In this document: positions 1-7,944 of the stretch, piece by piece
Position numbering within the stretch: the stretch's first letter is position 1
Layout of the letters: the number at the start of each line of letters is the position of its first letter
From: MFD04716-140 sp963703125
GTDB taxonomy: Bacteria > Bacteroidota > Bacteroidia > Flavobacteriales > Flavobacteriaceae
Direction of reading: 5' to 3'
Length of the DNA stretch: 64,000 nt
NCBI GenBank assembly: GCA_963703125.1
Contig: OY969790.1
Location: 2,852,001-2,916,000, forward strand
Made by a program: the position numbers and the translations under genes
The notes under the pieces: generated by a model
The model's input: the letters and a program-made list of their open reading frames with translations, nothing else
Databases searched by the model: none
Told to the model about the DNA's origin: nothing

Positions 1-1
1 C

Positions 2-946
2 AATGTAAGGCGCGAAGCTGTCATACAATCCATTGATGCCTCCACTATATATGATGTTCCTATTATGATGCAGGAGGAAGGGTTGGATACCGTCACATTG
101 CATAAATTGAATTTACCGAATGATAGGGCTCCCGATTTATGGCAATGGAAAGAATTTTTGGACAGACATAAGAATCCTAAGAACGAGGTCAACATTGGCC
201 TTGTTGGAAAATATGTGGAGCTGCAGGATTCCTATAAGTCAATTTTGGAATCTTTTATCCACGCAGGTGCAGCGAATGAAGTACGTGTAAAAGTGAGGTC
301 AATTCATTCCGAACATTTGACCGAAAAGAATTTTGAAAAGAAATTACAGGGATTGGACGGAATTCTTGTTGCCCCAGGTTTTGGAGAAAGGGGAATTGAA
401 GGTAAAATCAAGGCGGTACAGCACGCCCGCGAAAATGGCATTCCGTTTTTAGGTGTTTGCCTTGGTATGCAAATGGCCGTCATTGAATATGCCAGAAATG
501 TGCTCGGTTTGAAAGATGCCAACTCAACCGAGATGAATGATAAGACCAAAGATCCGGTCATAAGTTTAATGGAGGACCAAAAAGTAATTACCGATAAAGG
601 TGGTACCATGCGTCTTGGCGCCTGGGACTGTACCTTGTCCGATGGCAGTTTGGTGCAGAAGGTATATAAAGGCGCAAAGGACATTTCAGAAAGACATAGG
701 CACAGGTATGAATATAACAATGCCTATAAAAAGAGATTTGAAGATGCCGGCCTAGTGGCCTCTGGAACAAATACGAAGACCGGACTTGTTGAAATTGTAG
801 AATTGCCTAAGCACCCATGGTTTATTGGTGTGCAATATCATCCCGAATATAAGAGTACTGTTGCAAACCCGCATCCACTTTTTGTTGGGTTTGTGCAAGC
901 AGCATTAAAGCATAAACAAAAACAAACAAATGCCACTTTGGCATAA
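2..946 (+). CDS. pyrG: CTP synthase, C-terminal part (5'-truncated by window edge)
   Basis: CTP synthase makes CTP from UTP, ATP and glutamine in the cytoplasm and is the last step of de novo pyrimidine synthesis. The reading frame is open from the first bases of the window, so the start lies outside. The visible 314 residues hold the end of the synthetase domain (NVRREAVIQSID, then STIYDVP) and a whole class I glutamine amidotransferase domain. That domain has the nucleophile elbow GVCLGMQ (catalytic Cys) and the C-terminal His and Glu in VQYHPE. The complete enzyme is usually about 540 residues, so a little under half is missing. yidC follows after 74 bases, the usual order in Flavobacteriaceae. 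Identification is secure. Confidence 0.97.
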   Translation, partial: NVRREAVIQSIDASTIYDVPIMMQEEGLDTVTLHKLNLPNDRAPDLWQWKEFLDRHKNPKNEVNIGLVGKYVELQDSYKSILESFIHAGAANEVRVKVRSIHSEHLTEKNFEKKLQGLDGILVAPGFGERGIEGKIKAVQHARENGIPFLGVCLGMQMAVIEYARNVLGLKDANSTEMNDKTKDPVISLMEDQKVITDKGGTMRLGAWDCTLSDGSLVQKVYKGAKDISERHRHRYEYNNAYKKRFEDAGLVASGTNTKTGLVEIVELPKHPWFIGVQYHPEYKSTVANPHPLFVGFVQAALKHKQKQTNATLA

Positions 947-970
947 ACCATACAATTGGGTATATATTTG
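937..970 (+). promoter_or_regulatory. Bacteroidota-type promoter for yidC
   Basis: TTTG at 937-940 and TATATTTG at 963-970 match the Bacteroidota -33/-7 pattern (TTTG, then TAnnTTTG) with a 22-base spacer. The -33 box lies in the last codons of pyrG. The yidC ATG follows 50 bases after the -7 box. The match is by eye only. Confidence 0.5.
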
Positions 971-1020
971 CAGATTGACCTACTGAACCTTATAGGTCGT
1001 TGACCAAATTTCAAATTTAC

Positions 1021-2874
1021 ATGGAAGAAAAGAAATTAGACATTAACTCCATCATAGGCTTCGTACTCATTTTCGCGATCCTAATTTTTATGTTTTACCA
1101 AAATAAGCCAACACCTGAGGAATTGGAAGCCCAGAAGGCAAAACAGGAGCAGGTAGAAGCGGAGGCCAAAAAGAACGAATTGGAGGTGGTAAAAAAAGAT
1201 GGGCCAATTAAAATCAACCTTCAGGATTCAATGGCCGTAGCCAGTTATAAAAGTAAAATAGGTGCATTTGGCTTTACAGCCCCATCAGAAGGAACCACAA
1301 AATTGGAAAATGAGTTGTTGTTTTTGGAAATTAGCAATAAAGGGGGCCAAATAATAGAGGCCAAAATGAAGACAGAAAAGACGTTCGATTCTGTTCCTGT
1401 CTATTTGATAAAAGATGGGAATGCTTCTTTTGGACTGAATTTTAGTACTTCCGATAATCGTGTTCTTAATACCAAGGACTTATTTTTTGAGCCCACTTTG
1501 AGCAATAATGGAGAAAACCAGGTACTTTCTTTAAAAGCCAAAACCTCTCCCAATCAATATCTGGAATATAGATATGAAATGAAACCGAATGATTATTTGG
1601 TTGATTTTACCATTCGCACCCAGGGTTTGAACAGAACTATAAATGAGTCCCAGCCCATTCAACTTCACTGGAAATTAAAGGGTATTCGGCACAATAAGAG
1701 TATTGAATATGAAAACCGGTATACTGAATTGACCTATAACCATGAGGGAAGTAAAATCAGTTATCTATCACTTGGTAGTGATGACGAGGAAAATGAAGCG
1801 GATATTAAGTGGCTTTCTTACCGTCAACATTTTTTTAGTTCAATTTTGGCATCAAAGAAGAATTTTGAGTCGGCCAATATGAGTTCCAAAAATTTGGTGG
1901 AGGAAGAAAGCCATACCCAAGGATTCACCAAGGAGTTTGGTGCGGTAATTCCTTTGAAATTGGAGGGTGGTGAGCTATCAGAAAACTTGCATTGGTATTA
2001 CGGTCCAACCGACGTAAAAGTGCTTGAAAAGTATGAGGGTCTCGCCCTAGATGATTCCATACCTTTCGGATGGGGTATTTTTGGGTGGATCAATAGATAT
2101 GTATTTACACCATTCTATGCATTGTTGAGCTCATTTCTACCGGCGGGTATCGCCATTATATTGATGACTATATTGGTACGTTTGGCCATGTCGCCCGCAA
2201 CGTATAAATCGTATTTGTCCCAGGCTAAAATGAAGGTCCTAAAACCTGAGATTACAGAGCTCAACGAGAAATACAAGGACAATGCCATGAAAAAGCAGCA
2301 GGAAACCATGAAGCTTTATGGCAAGGCAGGAGTAAGTCCCATGAGTGGCTGCGTGCCGGCATTATTGCAAATGCCTATATTCTATGCGCTATTTATGTTC
2401 TTCCCTACCTCATTTGCGCTACGGCAGAAGTCATTTTTATGGGCGGATGATTTATCATCATACGATACAATTGCTCAATTGCCTTTCAGCATTCCTTTTT
2501 ACGGTGACCATGTTAGTCTGTTTCCAATCCTTGCGTCCATTGCCATTTTCTTTTATATGATGATGACAACCGGTCAAAACATGCCTACTCAACCGGGAAT
2601 GCCAAATATGAAGTTTATCATGTATTTAATGCCGTTCATGATGTTGTTTTTCTTTAATAACTATGCGAGCGGATTAAGTCTTTACTATTTTGTTTCCAAC
2701 CTGATTACCATTTTTATCATGTTGGCCATTAAGAGGTTCATTTTGGATGAAGACAAGATACATGCACAAATTCAGGAAAATAAGCTGAAACCCAAAAAGG
2801 AGAACAAATTTCAGCGTAAAATGCGTGAAATGATGGAACAGGCTGAGGAACAGAAGAAATCGGGTAAAAGATAG
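1021..2874 (+). CDS. yidC: Membrane protein insertase YidC
   Basis: YidC inserts and folds proteins in the inner membrane, alone or with SecYEG. The predicted 617 residues show the Bacteroidota layout. An N-terminal membrane helix (about residues 8-26) is followed by a Glu/Lys-rich linker and a large periplasmic beta domain (to about residue 345). The conserved five-helix insertase core (about 350-590) contains the stretch MSPATYKSYLSQAKMKVLKP, and the tail is Lys/Glu-rich. I chose the ATG at 1021. An in-frame TTG at 1000 is possible but would add only seven unusual residues. The gene has its own promoter-like element inside the end of pyrG and a strong terminator just downstream, so it may be transcribed alone. 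Confidence 0.96.
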   Translation: MEEKKLDINSIIGFVLIFAILIFMFYQNKPTPEELEAQKAKQEQVEAEAKKNELEVVKKDGPIKINLQDSMAVASYKSKIGAFGFTAPSEGTTKLENELLFLEISNKGGQIIEAKMKTEKTFDSVPVYLIKDGNASFGLNFSTSDNRVLNTKDLFFEPTLSNNGENQVLSLKAKTSPNQYLEYRYEMKPNDYLVDFTIRTQGLNRTINESQPIQLHWKLKGIRHNKSIEYENRYTELTYNHEGSKISYLSLGSDDEENEADIKWLSYRQHFFSSILASKKNFESANMSSKNLVEEESHTQGFTKEFGAVIPLKLEGGELSENLHWYYGPTDVKVLEKYEGLALDDSIPFGWGIFGWINRYVFTPFYALLSSFLPAGIAIILMTILVRLAMSPATYKSYLSQAKMKVLKPEITELNEKYKDNAMKKQQETMKLYGKAGVSPMSGCVPALLQMPIFYALFMFFPTSFALRQKSFLWADDLSSYDTIAQLPFSIPFYGDHVSLFPILASIAIFFYMMMTTGQNMPTQPGMPNMKFIMYLMPFMMLFFFNNYASGLSLYYFVSNLITIFIMLAIKRFILDEDKIHAQIQENKLKPKKENKFQRKMREMMEQAEEQKKSGKR

Positions 2875-2891
2875 ATCAAAACACATACTGT

Positions 2892-2922
2892 AAAAAAGCT
2901 CGGATGATTCTGGGCTTTTTTT
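2892..2922 (+). terminator. Rho-independent terminator after yidC
   Basis: AAAAAAGCTC at 2892-2901 pairs with GGGCTTTTTT at 2912-2921. The stem extends inward through GGA/TCT to a TGAT loop, and seven T follow the pairing G-C core. It lies 18 bases after the yidC stop. Confidence 0.85.
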
Positions 2923-3068
2923 GTGAAATAGCTCGTTCCTCTCGCTCCAATCAGTTCATTTTTAGATAGATGAACACACGAAATTTTCTCAATCTTCGTT
3001 GAAATACGGATAATTAAACCATTTTGAAAATTAGATGTCTTAAGACTATAACCCTAAAATCAGTTGTT

Positions 3069-3626
3069 ATGAAAAATTTAAAATACTTGATAGGATTTTT
3101 TTTGGTTGTCTTTCTATTTCCGACCCATAGCGTAGAGGCCCAGACCACAAGATCTCCCAGAGAAAAGGTTGTAAAGGTGCGTAAAGTAAAAAGAAAGGTC
3201 CGAAGGCACAATAGACGGGTGGTTAGAAGAACACTAAAAAGATTACCAGCGGGTAGTGCTGCCATTCTTCACAGAAACGTATCCTATTACCCGGTAAGAG
3301 GTATGTTCTTTGTCCCACGAAAGGGCCTGTATGTTCGGGCCTTTCCACCTCGTGGATTTCGTTTGAGGGTGTTGCCCGCAACAGCAATTAGGCTTGCGGT
3401 AAGAGGATCGGTTTACATGTATGCCGATGGCCTTTATTATCAACAAGTCCAAGATGAATATGAAATTGTTAAAGCACCTATGGGTGCAGTAATAAAGGAA
3501 CTACCAGAAGATGCAGATGAAATAGATTTTAACGGTATTTCAGCCTATGAGCTCAATGATGCGGTTTATAAGGCCGTAGATGATGGTTATGAAGTAATTG
3601 ATGTTCTTGAAGAAGAGGAGCACTAA
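3069..3626 (+). CDS. Secreted DUF6515-like protein with Arg/Lys-rich N-terminal segment
   Basis: This is an exported protein of unknown function. The ATG at 3069 opens a good signal peptide (MKNLKYLIGFFLVVFLF, ending near VEAQ). The frame continues up to 3024, but the extra residues would spoil that signal. After cleavage comes a very basic stretch (about residues 30-57) rich in KVRK, KVRR and RRVVRR. A domain with repeated short Tyr/Gly motifs follows (YYPVRGMFF, YADGLYYQ, APMGAVIKELP), which resembles the DUF6515 family of Bacteroidota. The last 30 residues are acidic and end in EEEEH. The basic front and acidic tail suggest a surface or polyanion-binding role, but that is inference. The gene stands alone with its own terminator. 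Confidence 0.75.
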   Translation: MKNLKYLIGFFLVVFLFPTHSVEAQTTRSPREKVVKVRKVKRKVRRHNRRVVRRTLKRLPAGSAAILHRNVSYYPVRGMFFVPRKGLYVRAFPPRGFRLRVLPATAIRLAVRGSVYMYADGLYYQQVQDEYEIVKAPMGAVIKELPEDADEIDFNGISAYELNDAVYKAVDDGYEVIDVLEEEEH

Positions 3627-3647
3627 TTTTCCAAATACCTTGAACAA

Positions 3648-3677
3648 AAAAACCCTGGCCAATAAGCCGGGGTTTTT
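3648..3677 (+). terminator. Rho-independent terminator after the DUF6515-like gene
   Basis: AAAAACCCTGGC at 3648-3659 pairs with GCCGGGGTTTTT at 3666-3677 (one G-U pair, six-base loop). The T run is on the plus strand, 22 bases after the stop codon at 3626. Confidence 0.85.
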
Positions 3678-3839
3678 AGCAATAAACAGGTTTAGTTTGG
3701 TAAGATTTGGGATGTCAAAGATGCGGCAATTCAATCCTAAAAAAAAGGAATAGTTGTAAAGCCCCAATATTTGTATGCTAAAGGGTACTATTTTGATGTT
3801 TGAATTTTTAAAGAAAGAAAACAGAACAAATTCATATAT

Positions 3840-3884
3840 AAAAACCCTCCTCTTCATTTAAGATTTCAAATGAAAAGAGGAGGG
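3840..3884 (-). terminator. Terminator of the fasciclin gene (minus strand)
   Basis: CCCTCCTCTTCATTT at 3845-3859 pairs with the segment at 3868-3884, apart from two unpaired A. Read on the minus strand the hairpin is followed by five T. It lies about 30 bases beyond the fasciclin stop at 3914. Confidence 0.7.
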
Positions 3885-3913
3885 AAAACTGCCTTGATGG
3901 ACCTGTCTTTTAG

Positions 3914-5453
3914 TTAGTGCCCTAGCAAGTCCAGAACCTCTTGTGGCAACAATACTTTGTCCACAACATGAACGACGCCGTTGCTGGCCATTTGATCGGC
4001 GAGAATTACATTAGCATCATTATGTGTCTTATCCCTGATGGCAACACCATCTCCCAGAAGGGCAAAAAGCGATTCACCTTGTACCGTTACAATTTCTTGA
4101 TGATCGGTTAGGGAGCTGGATGCAACCGCGGCTCCTGCAACGACGTGATAGGTAAGTATTTTAACGAGCAATGCTTTTTCTTCCTCTGTATCAAAGTCGG
4201 CAAGGGAACCACAATTTGGTATGAGGGCCAAGAGATCTTCAAAGGCTTTGTTCGTCGGGGCGAAAACCGTAAAGGGCACCTTCGCCACCCAGAACTTCTA
4301 CCAAACCGGCATCTGCTTGTATAAGTGCAGCTACCAAACTGCTCAAGTCCTCAACGGACTGTGCCAATGCTACAATGTTTGGCAATGGTGGATTTAAAAT
4401 ATCCAAAACTTCTTGGGGCAATAGCACTTTGTCAATAACATGCACCACTCCGTTACTGGCTTCTACATCGGCAAGGACTACAATGGCGTTGGTATCCGTT
4501 GCATCTTCAATATGTACCATTCCATCCATAATTTTAATACCTACTTTCTCACCTTGAAAAGTTTCGATCATTTGACCGTTCGACAAATCGGTTGAAAGGG
4601 CTGCCGCCCCAGCTACTACATGATAGGTCAAAACCTTCACCAACAAGGCCTTTTCTTCATCTGTATCAAAATCCGCTAGACTATTATAATCGTCTCCCAA
4701 TACATCCAGCAAGGTGGAAAATGCTGCATTTGTTGGGGCAAAAACGGTAAAAGGACCTTCGCTTGATAATGTTTCTACCAAACCTGCATTTGCTTGCTGT
4801 AGGGCACCGACCAAAAGGCTTAAATCATCCGTAGCGACTGCAATTTCAACTATATTTTGCATTTCGACCGCTGTATTTAAGGCATCAATGACCGCTTGAG
4901 GGACCAAAACCTTGTCGATCACGTGCACCACACCATTTGAAGTTTCAACATTGGCAAGAACAACTTCCGCATCGTTTTCCGTAGCATCCTGAATGAACAC
5001 TCCGTTCTCCAGTTTTATCGTTAACTCTTCGCCTTGTACTGTACCTAGCTTTTGACCTCCACTTAAATCAGTTGATTTAGCGGCAACACCTGCAATTACA
5101 TGATAAGAGAGTATGGTGGCCAATAGTGATTTTTCTTCATCTGTGTCAAAATCTTCCAAGGAGTCATAGCCATCAAGACTTGCCAAAAGGGCCGCGAAAG
5201 CATCATTGGTCGGGGCGAAGACTGTAAATGGGCCTTCCCCGCTCAAGGTACCAACTAAATTGGAGCCCTCTTTTTCATCTGCTTTTAGTAACGCAGAGAC
5301 CAAAGAACTCAATACATCTGTATTTTGTGCCGTTTGCACGATATTCATTTCTTCAGTGGCCGGCATTTCCTCGTTATTTTGGTCACATGCGAGAACCAGA
5401 AATGATAAAACCGCCAAAATGGCAATTTTTGGAAAGTGGAGTAAATTTTTCAT
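3914..5453 (-). CDS. Lipoprotein with three fasciclin (FAS1) domains, interrupted by a +1 frameshift
   Basis: This is a surface or periplasmic lipoprotein. FAS1 domains are adhesion-type modules. The N-terminus is a lipoprotein signal with lipobox LVLAC (Cys23). Three repeats follow (about residues 37-195, 200-355 and 357-512 of the repaired protein). Each carries the FAS1 signatures GPFTVFAPTN, YHV.AG and SNGVVHVIDKVL. In the third repeat the frame breaks at GGEG. One extra base near 4277 turns GGT-CCC-TTT into GGTGCCCTTT, and the rest of the domain runs on in the next frame to 3914. Without that base the protein is 512 residues. Whether the break is real or a sequencing error cannot be told here. 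The repeats are close to each other in sequence, which suggests internal duplication. The nearest neighbours point the other way, so it is probably monocistronic. Confidence 0.88.
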
Positions 5454-5508
5454 AAGTTGATGTTTTAGTTAAACCAATAGTGTTCAATTATTAATTAAAA
5501 AGATTAAA

Positions 5509-5541
5509 CAAAAATATCAATTAGGAGCACTATTCCTAGTG
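5509..5541 (-). promoter_or_regulatory. Possible -7 element and small palindrome upstream of the fasciclin gene
   Basis: CAAAAATA at 5509-5516 reads TATTTTTG on the minus strand, a match to TAnnTTTG, 56 bases before the start codon. No clear -33 box is present. Instead, the -33 region holds the inverted repeat CACTA-TTCC-TAGTG (5528-5541), which could be an operator or chance. Confidence 0.35.
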
Positions 5542-5673
5542 ATTTAACTTTTGTTTAAGAAAAATTACAAATATTTAAACAAAAATGTAATGACATAATT
5601 ATCAATGATGTAAATGTTCATTGAGTTATATTTTCTATTTTTTAGAAAGGATGAATTATTCCCATAACTATTC

Positions 5674-5708
5674 TTTGTTCATTTCGATCTTCATTTTTCG
5701 TATTTTTG
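5674..5708 (+). promoter_or_regulatory. Bacteroidota-type promoter for mnmA
   Basis: TTTG at 5674-5677 and TATTTTTG at 5701-5708 match the -33/-7 pattern with a 23-base spacer. The ATG at 5725 follows after 16 bases, so the transcript would have a very short leader. Confidence 0.6.
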
Positions 5709-5724
5709 CACGGGAGATTTTATT

Positions 5725-6915
5725 ATGAAAAAAGTAGTTGTCGGACTTTCCGGAGGTGTAGATTCAAGCGTTGCAGCTTACCTTCTCAAAAAGGAAGGAT
5801 ATGATGTGATCGGACTTTTTATGAAGAATTGGCACGATGATTCCGTCACTATTTCCAAAGAATGCCCTTGGTTGGAAGATAGCAACGACGCCTTGATAGT
5901 TGCCGAAAAATTGGGCATACCTTTTCAAACTGTCGATTTGAGTGCGGAGTATAAGGAACGTATTGTAGATTATATGTTCAAGGAATATGAAAGAGGACGG
6001 ACACCCAATCCTGATGTACTATGCAATAGGGAAATAAAATTTGATGCTTTCTTAAAAATCGCTCTCAAATTGGGAGCTGATTTTGTTGCTACTGGACACT
6101 ATTGCCGCAAGGGAACACTCGTACATAAAGATGGCTTGGAAACGTATCGATTATTGGCAGGTATTGATGGCAACAAAGACCAATCGTATTTCCTATGCCA
6201 ACTTTCTCAAGAACAATTGGCCAAAATAGTATTCCCTATCGGAGAACTAACAAAACCTGAAGTTCGCAAAATTGCCGCCGATAACAATTTGATCACAGCA
6301 GAGAAGAAAGACTCGCAAGGTCTTTGTTTTATTGGGAAAGTGCGTCTGCCCGATTTTCTACAGCAAAAACTGAAGCCTAAAAAAGGAGTTATTGTTGAAG
6401 TGCCTTTCGATGTTTCATTATATAATCGACCCATACCGACTTTTGGATCGAAAGTAGCAGAATTGGCTTTTGAAGCGCAAAAACCCAAATACGATATCAA
6501 TGATGGTAAAGTGGTAGGTGAGCATCAGGGAGCGCATTATTTTACAAAAGGTCAAAGAAAAGGGCTTGATGTTGGTGGAACCAAAGAACCACTTTTTGTG
6601 ATTGAGACCGATGTTGATGAGAATGTCATATATACGGGTCAGGGTAAATCTCACCCCGGTCTTTATCGCAGGACCCTGTTCGTTTCAAATGAGGAACTAC
6701 ATTGGGTACGTGAGGACTTAGCCCTAAAAGTCGATGGGATCATGCAGGTAATGGCCCGGATCAGATATAGACAACCGTTGCAAAAAGCCACACTCTATAA
6801 AATCGATACAGGATTGTACGTTGATTTTGAGGAAAAACAGTCGGCAATTACCGAAGGGCAATTCGTTGCATGGTACAAGGATGATGAACTGCTTGGTTCA
6901 GGTGTAATTTCATAG
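5725..6915 (+). CDS. mnmA: tRNA-specific 2-thiouridylase MnmA
   Basis: MnmA thiolates uridine 34 of tRNA-Lys, -Glu and -Gln in the cytoplasm, using ATP and relayed sulfur. The 396 residues start with the PP-loop ATP-binding motif GLSGGVDSSVAAYLL (about residues 8-22). The two catalytic cysteines are in NPDVLCNREIKF (about residue 99) and GLCFIGKV (about 200). The central and C-terminal beta-barrel domains follow. The length is somewhat above the usual 360-390. It has its own promoter-like element and reads away from the fasciclin gene. Confidence 0.97.
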   Translation: MKKVVVGLSGGVDSSVAAYLLKKEGYDVIGLFMKNWHDDSVTISKECPWLEDSNDALIVAEKLGIPFQTVDLSAEYKERIVDYMFKEYERGRTPNPDVLCNREIKFDAFLKIALKLGADFVATGHYCRKGTLVHKDGLETYRLLAGIDGNKDQSYFLCQLSQEQLAKIVFPIGELTKPEVRKIAADNNLITAEKKDSQGLCFIGKVRLPDFLQQKLKPKKGVIVEVPFDVSLYNRPIPTFGSKVAELAFEAQKPKYDINDGKVVGEHQGAHYFTKGQRKGLDVGGTKEPLFVIETDVDENVIYTGQGKSHPGLYRRTLFVSNEELHWVREDLALKVDGIMQVMARIRYRQPLQKATLYKIDTGLYVDFEEKQSAITEGQFVAWYKDDELLGSGVIS

Positions 6916-6963
6916 ATGAACACGGTTTCTTTGCGCGCGGTCGAGAGGTCAAGTGAATATGCG

Positions 6964-6971
6964 TAAATTTG
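6964..6971 (+). promoter_or_regulatory. Possible -7 element for the NMO-like gene
   Basis: TAAATTTG matches TAnnTTTG, 31 bases before the ATG at 7003. The nearest upstream TTTG (6930-6933) is 30 bases away, which is too far for a normal spacer, so only the -7 part is supported. Confidence 0.35.
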
Positions 6972-7002
6972 TTCCCAGCGGCACGCCCCCGTACAGTTTA
7001 TT

Positions 7003-7944
7003 ATGCAAAACAGGATAACCCAACTATTTAATATTCAATACCCTATAATTCAAGCCGGAATGGTATGGGCAAGTGGTTGGCGATTGGCGTCCGCTGTTTC
7101 CAATGCCGGAGGTTTGGGACTCATAGGTGCTGGTAGCATGTACCCTGAAGTTTTGAAGGAGCATATTCAAAAATGCAAACAGGCCACGGACAGACCTTTT
7201 GGAGTCAATGTACCGATGCTGTATCCTGATATCGATAAAATAATGGATATCATTATTGAGCTAGGAGTTAAAATTGTTTTTACCTCTGCTGGAAACCCCA
7301 AAACCTGGACTTCTTTCTTGAAAGAAAAAGGAATTACCGTTGTTCATGTGGTAAGCAGCTTAAGATTTGCCTTGAAGGCCCAAGAAGCAGGAGTGCATGC
7401 CGTTGTGGCGGAAGGTTTCGAGGCGGGTGGACATAATGGTCGTGATGAAACAACAACATTGGTTTTGATTCCCTTGGTAAAAGAAAAAATTCAGATTCCT
7501 TTGATTGCCGCTGGCGGAATCGGTACAGGACGAGCCATGCTCGCTGCAATGGTTCTCGGGGCTGATGGTGTCCAAGTAGGGAGCAGATTTGTGGCAAGCG
7601 AAGAAGCTTCCTCACATCAATTATTTAAAAAGAAAGTCGTTGAAGCTGGTGAAGGGGATACGCAGCTCACTTTAAAAGAACTGGCTCCAGTCCGCCTCAT
7701 TAAAAATAAGTTTTATTATGACGTGCAACAGGCCTATTCCGAAAATGCAACCGTAGCGCAATTAACGGAGGTATTGGGTCGTTCTAGGGCAAAACGAGGT
7801 ATGTTCGAAGGTGATTTGGAAGAGGGAGAGCTCGAAATAGGACAGGTGTCGGCCTTGATCCATGATATTAAGCCGGCGGCCGAGATCTTTGATGAGATGA
7901 TAGCAGAGTTTGAAAGAGCCAAATCGGAAATAGGTACCTTATAA
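7003..7944 (+). CDS. Nitronate monooxygenase family flavoprotein (2-nitropropane dioxygenase / FabK fold)
   Basis: This is a TIM-barrel FMN enzyme of the nitronate monooxygenase/FabK group. Members either oxidise nitronates or reduce enoyl-ACP, and sequence alone does not separate the two here. Visible motifs are the N-terminal PIIQAGMVWAS, the stretch EGFEAGGHNGRDETTTL (about residues 137-153) with the conserved active-site His, and the phosphate-binding segments AAGGIGTGRAM and GADGVQVGSRF (about 175-205). The length of 313 is usual. It converges on the TPR gene, and the two coding ends overlap by six bases (7939-7944). Confidence 0.85.
   Translation: MQNRITQLFNIQYPIIQAGMVWASGWRLASAVSNAGGLGLIGAGSMYPEVLKEHIQKCKQATDRPFGVNVPMLYPDIDKIMDIIIELGVKIVFTSAGNPKTWTSFLKEKGITVVHVVSSLRFALKAQEAGVHAVVAEGFEAGGHNGRDETTTLVLIPLVKEKIQIPLIAAGGIGTGRAMLAAMVLGADGVQVGSRFVASEEASSHQLFKKKVVEAGEGDTQLTLKELAPVRLIKNKFYYDVQQAYSENATVAQLTEVLGRSRAKRGMFEGDLEEGELEIGQVSALIHDIKPAAEIFDEMIAEFERAKSEIGTL

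Noticed and set aside
3914..4288. A separate short fasciclin-type protein
   Set aside because: Its N-terminus lacks a signal and starts in the middle of a FAS1 motif. It completes the third repeat of the upstream frame, so both belong to one gene with a single-base break.
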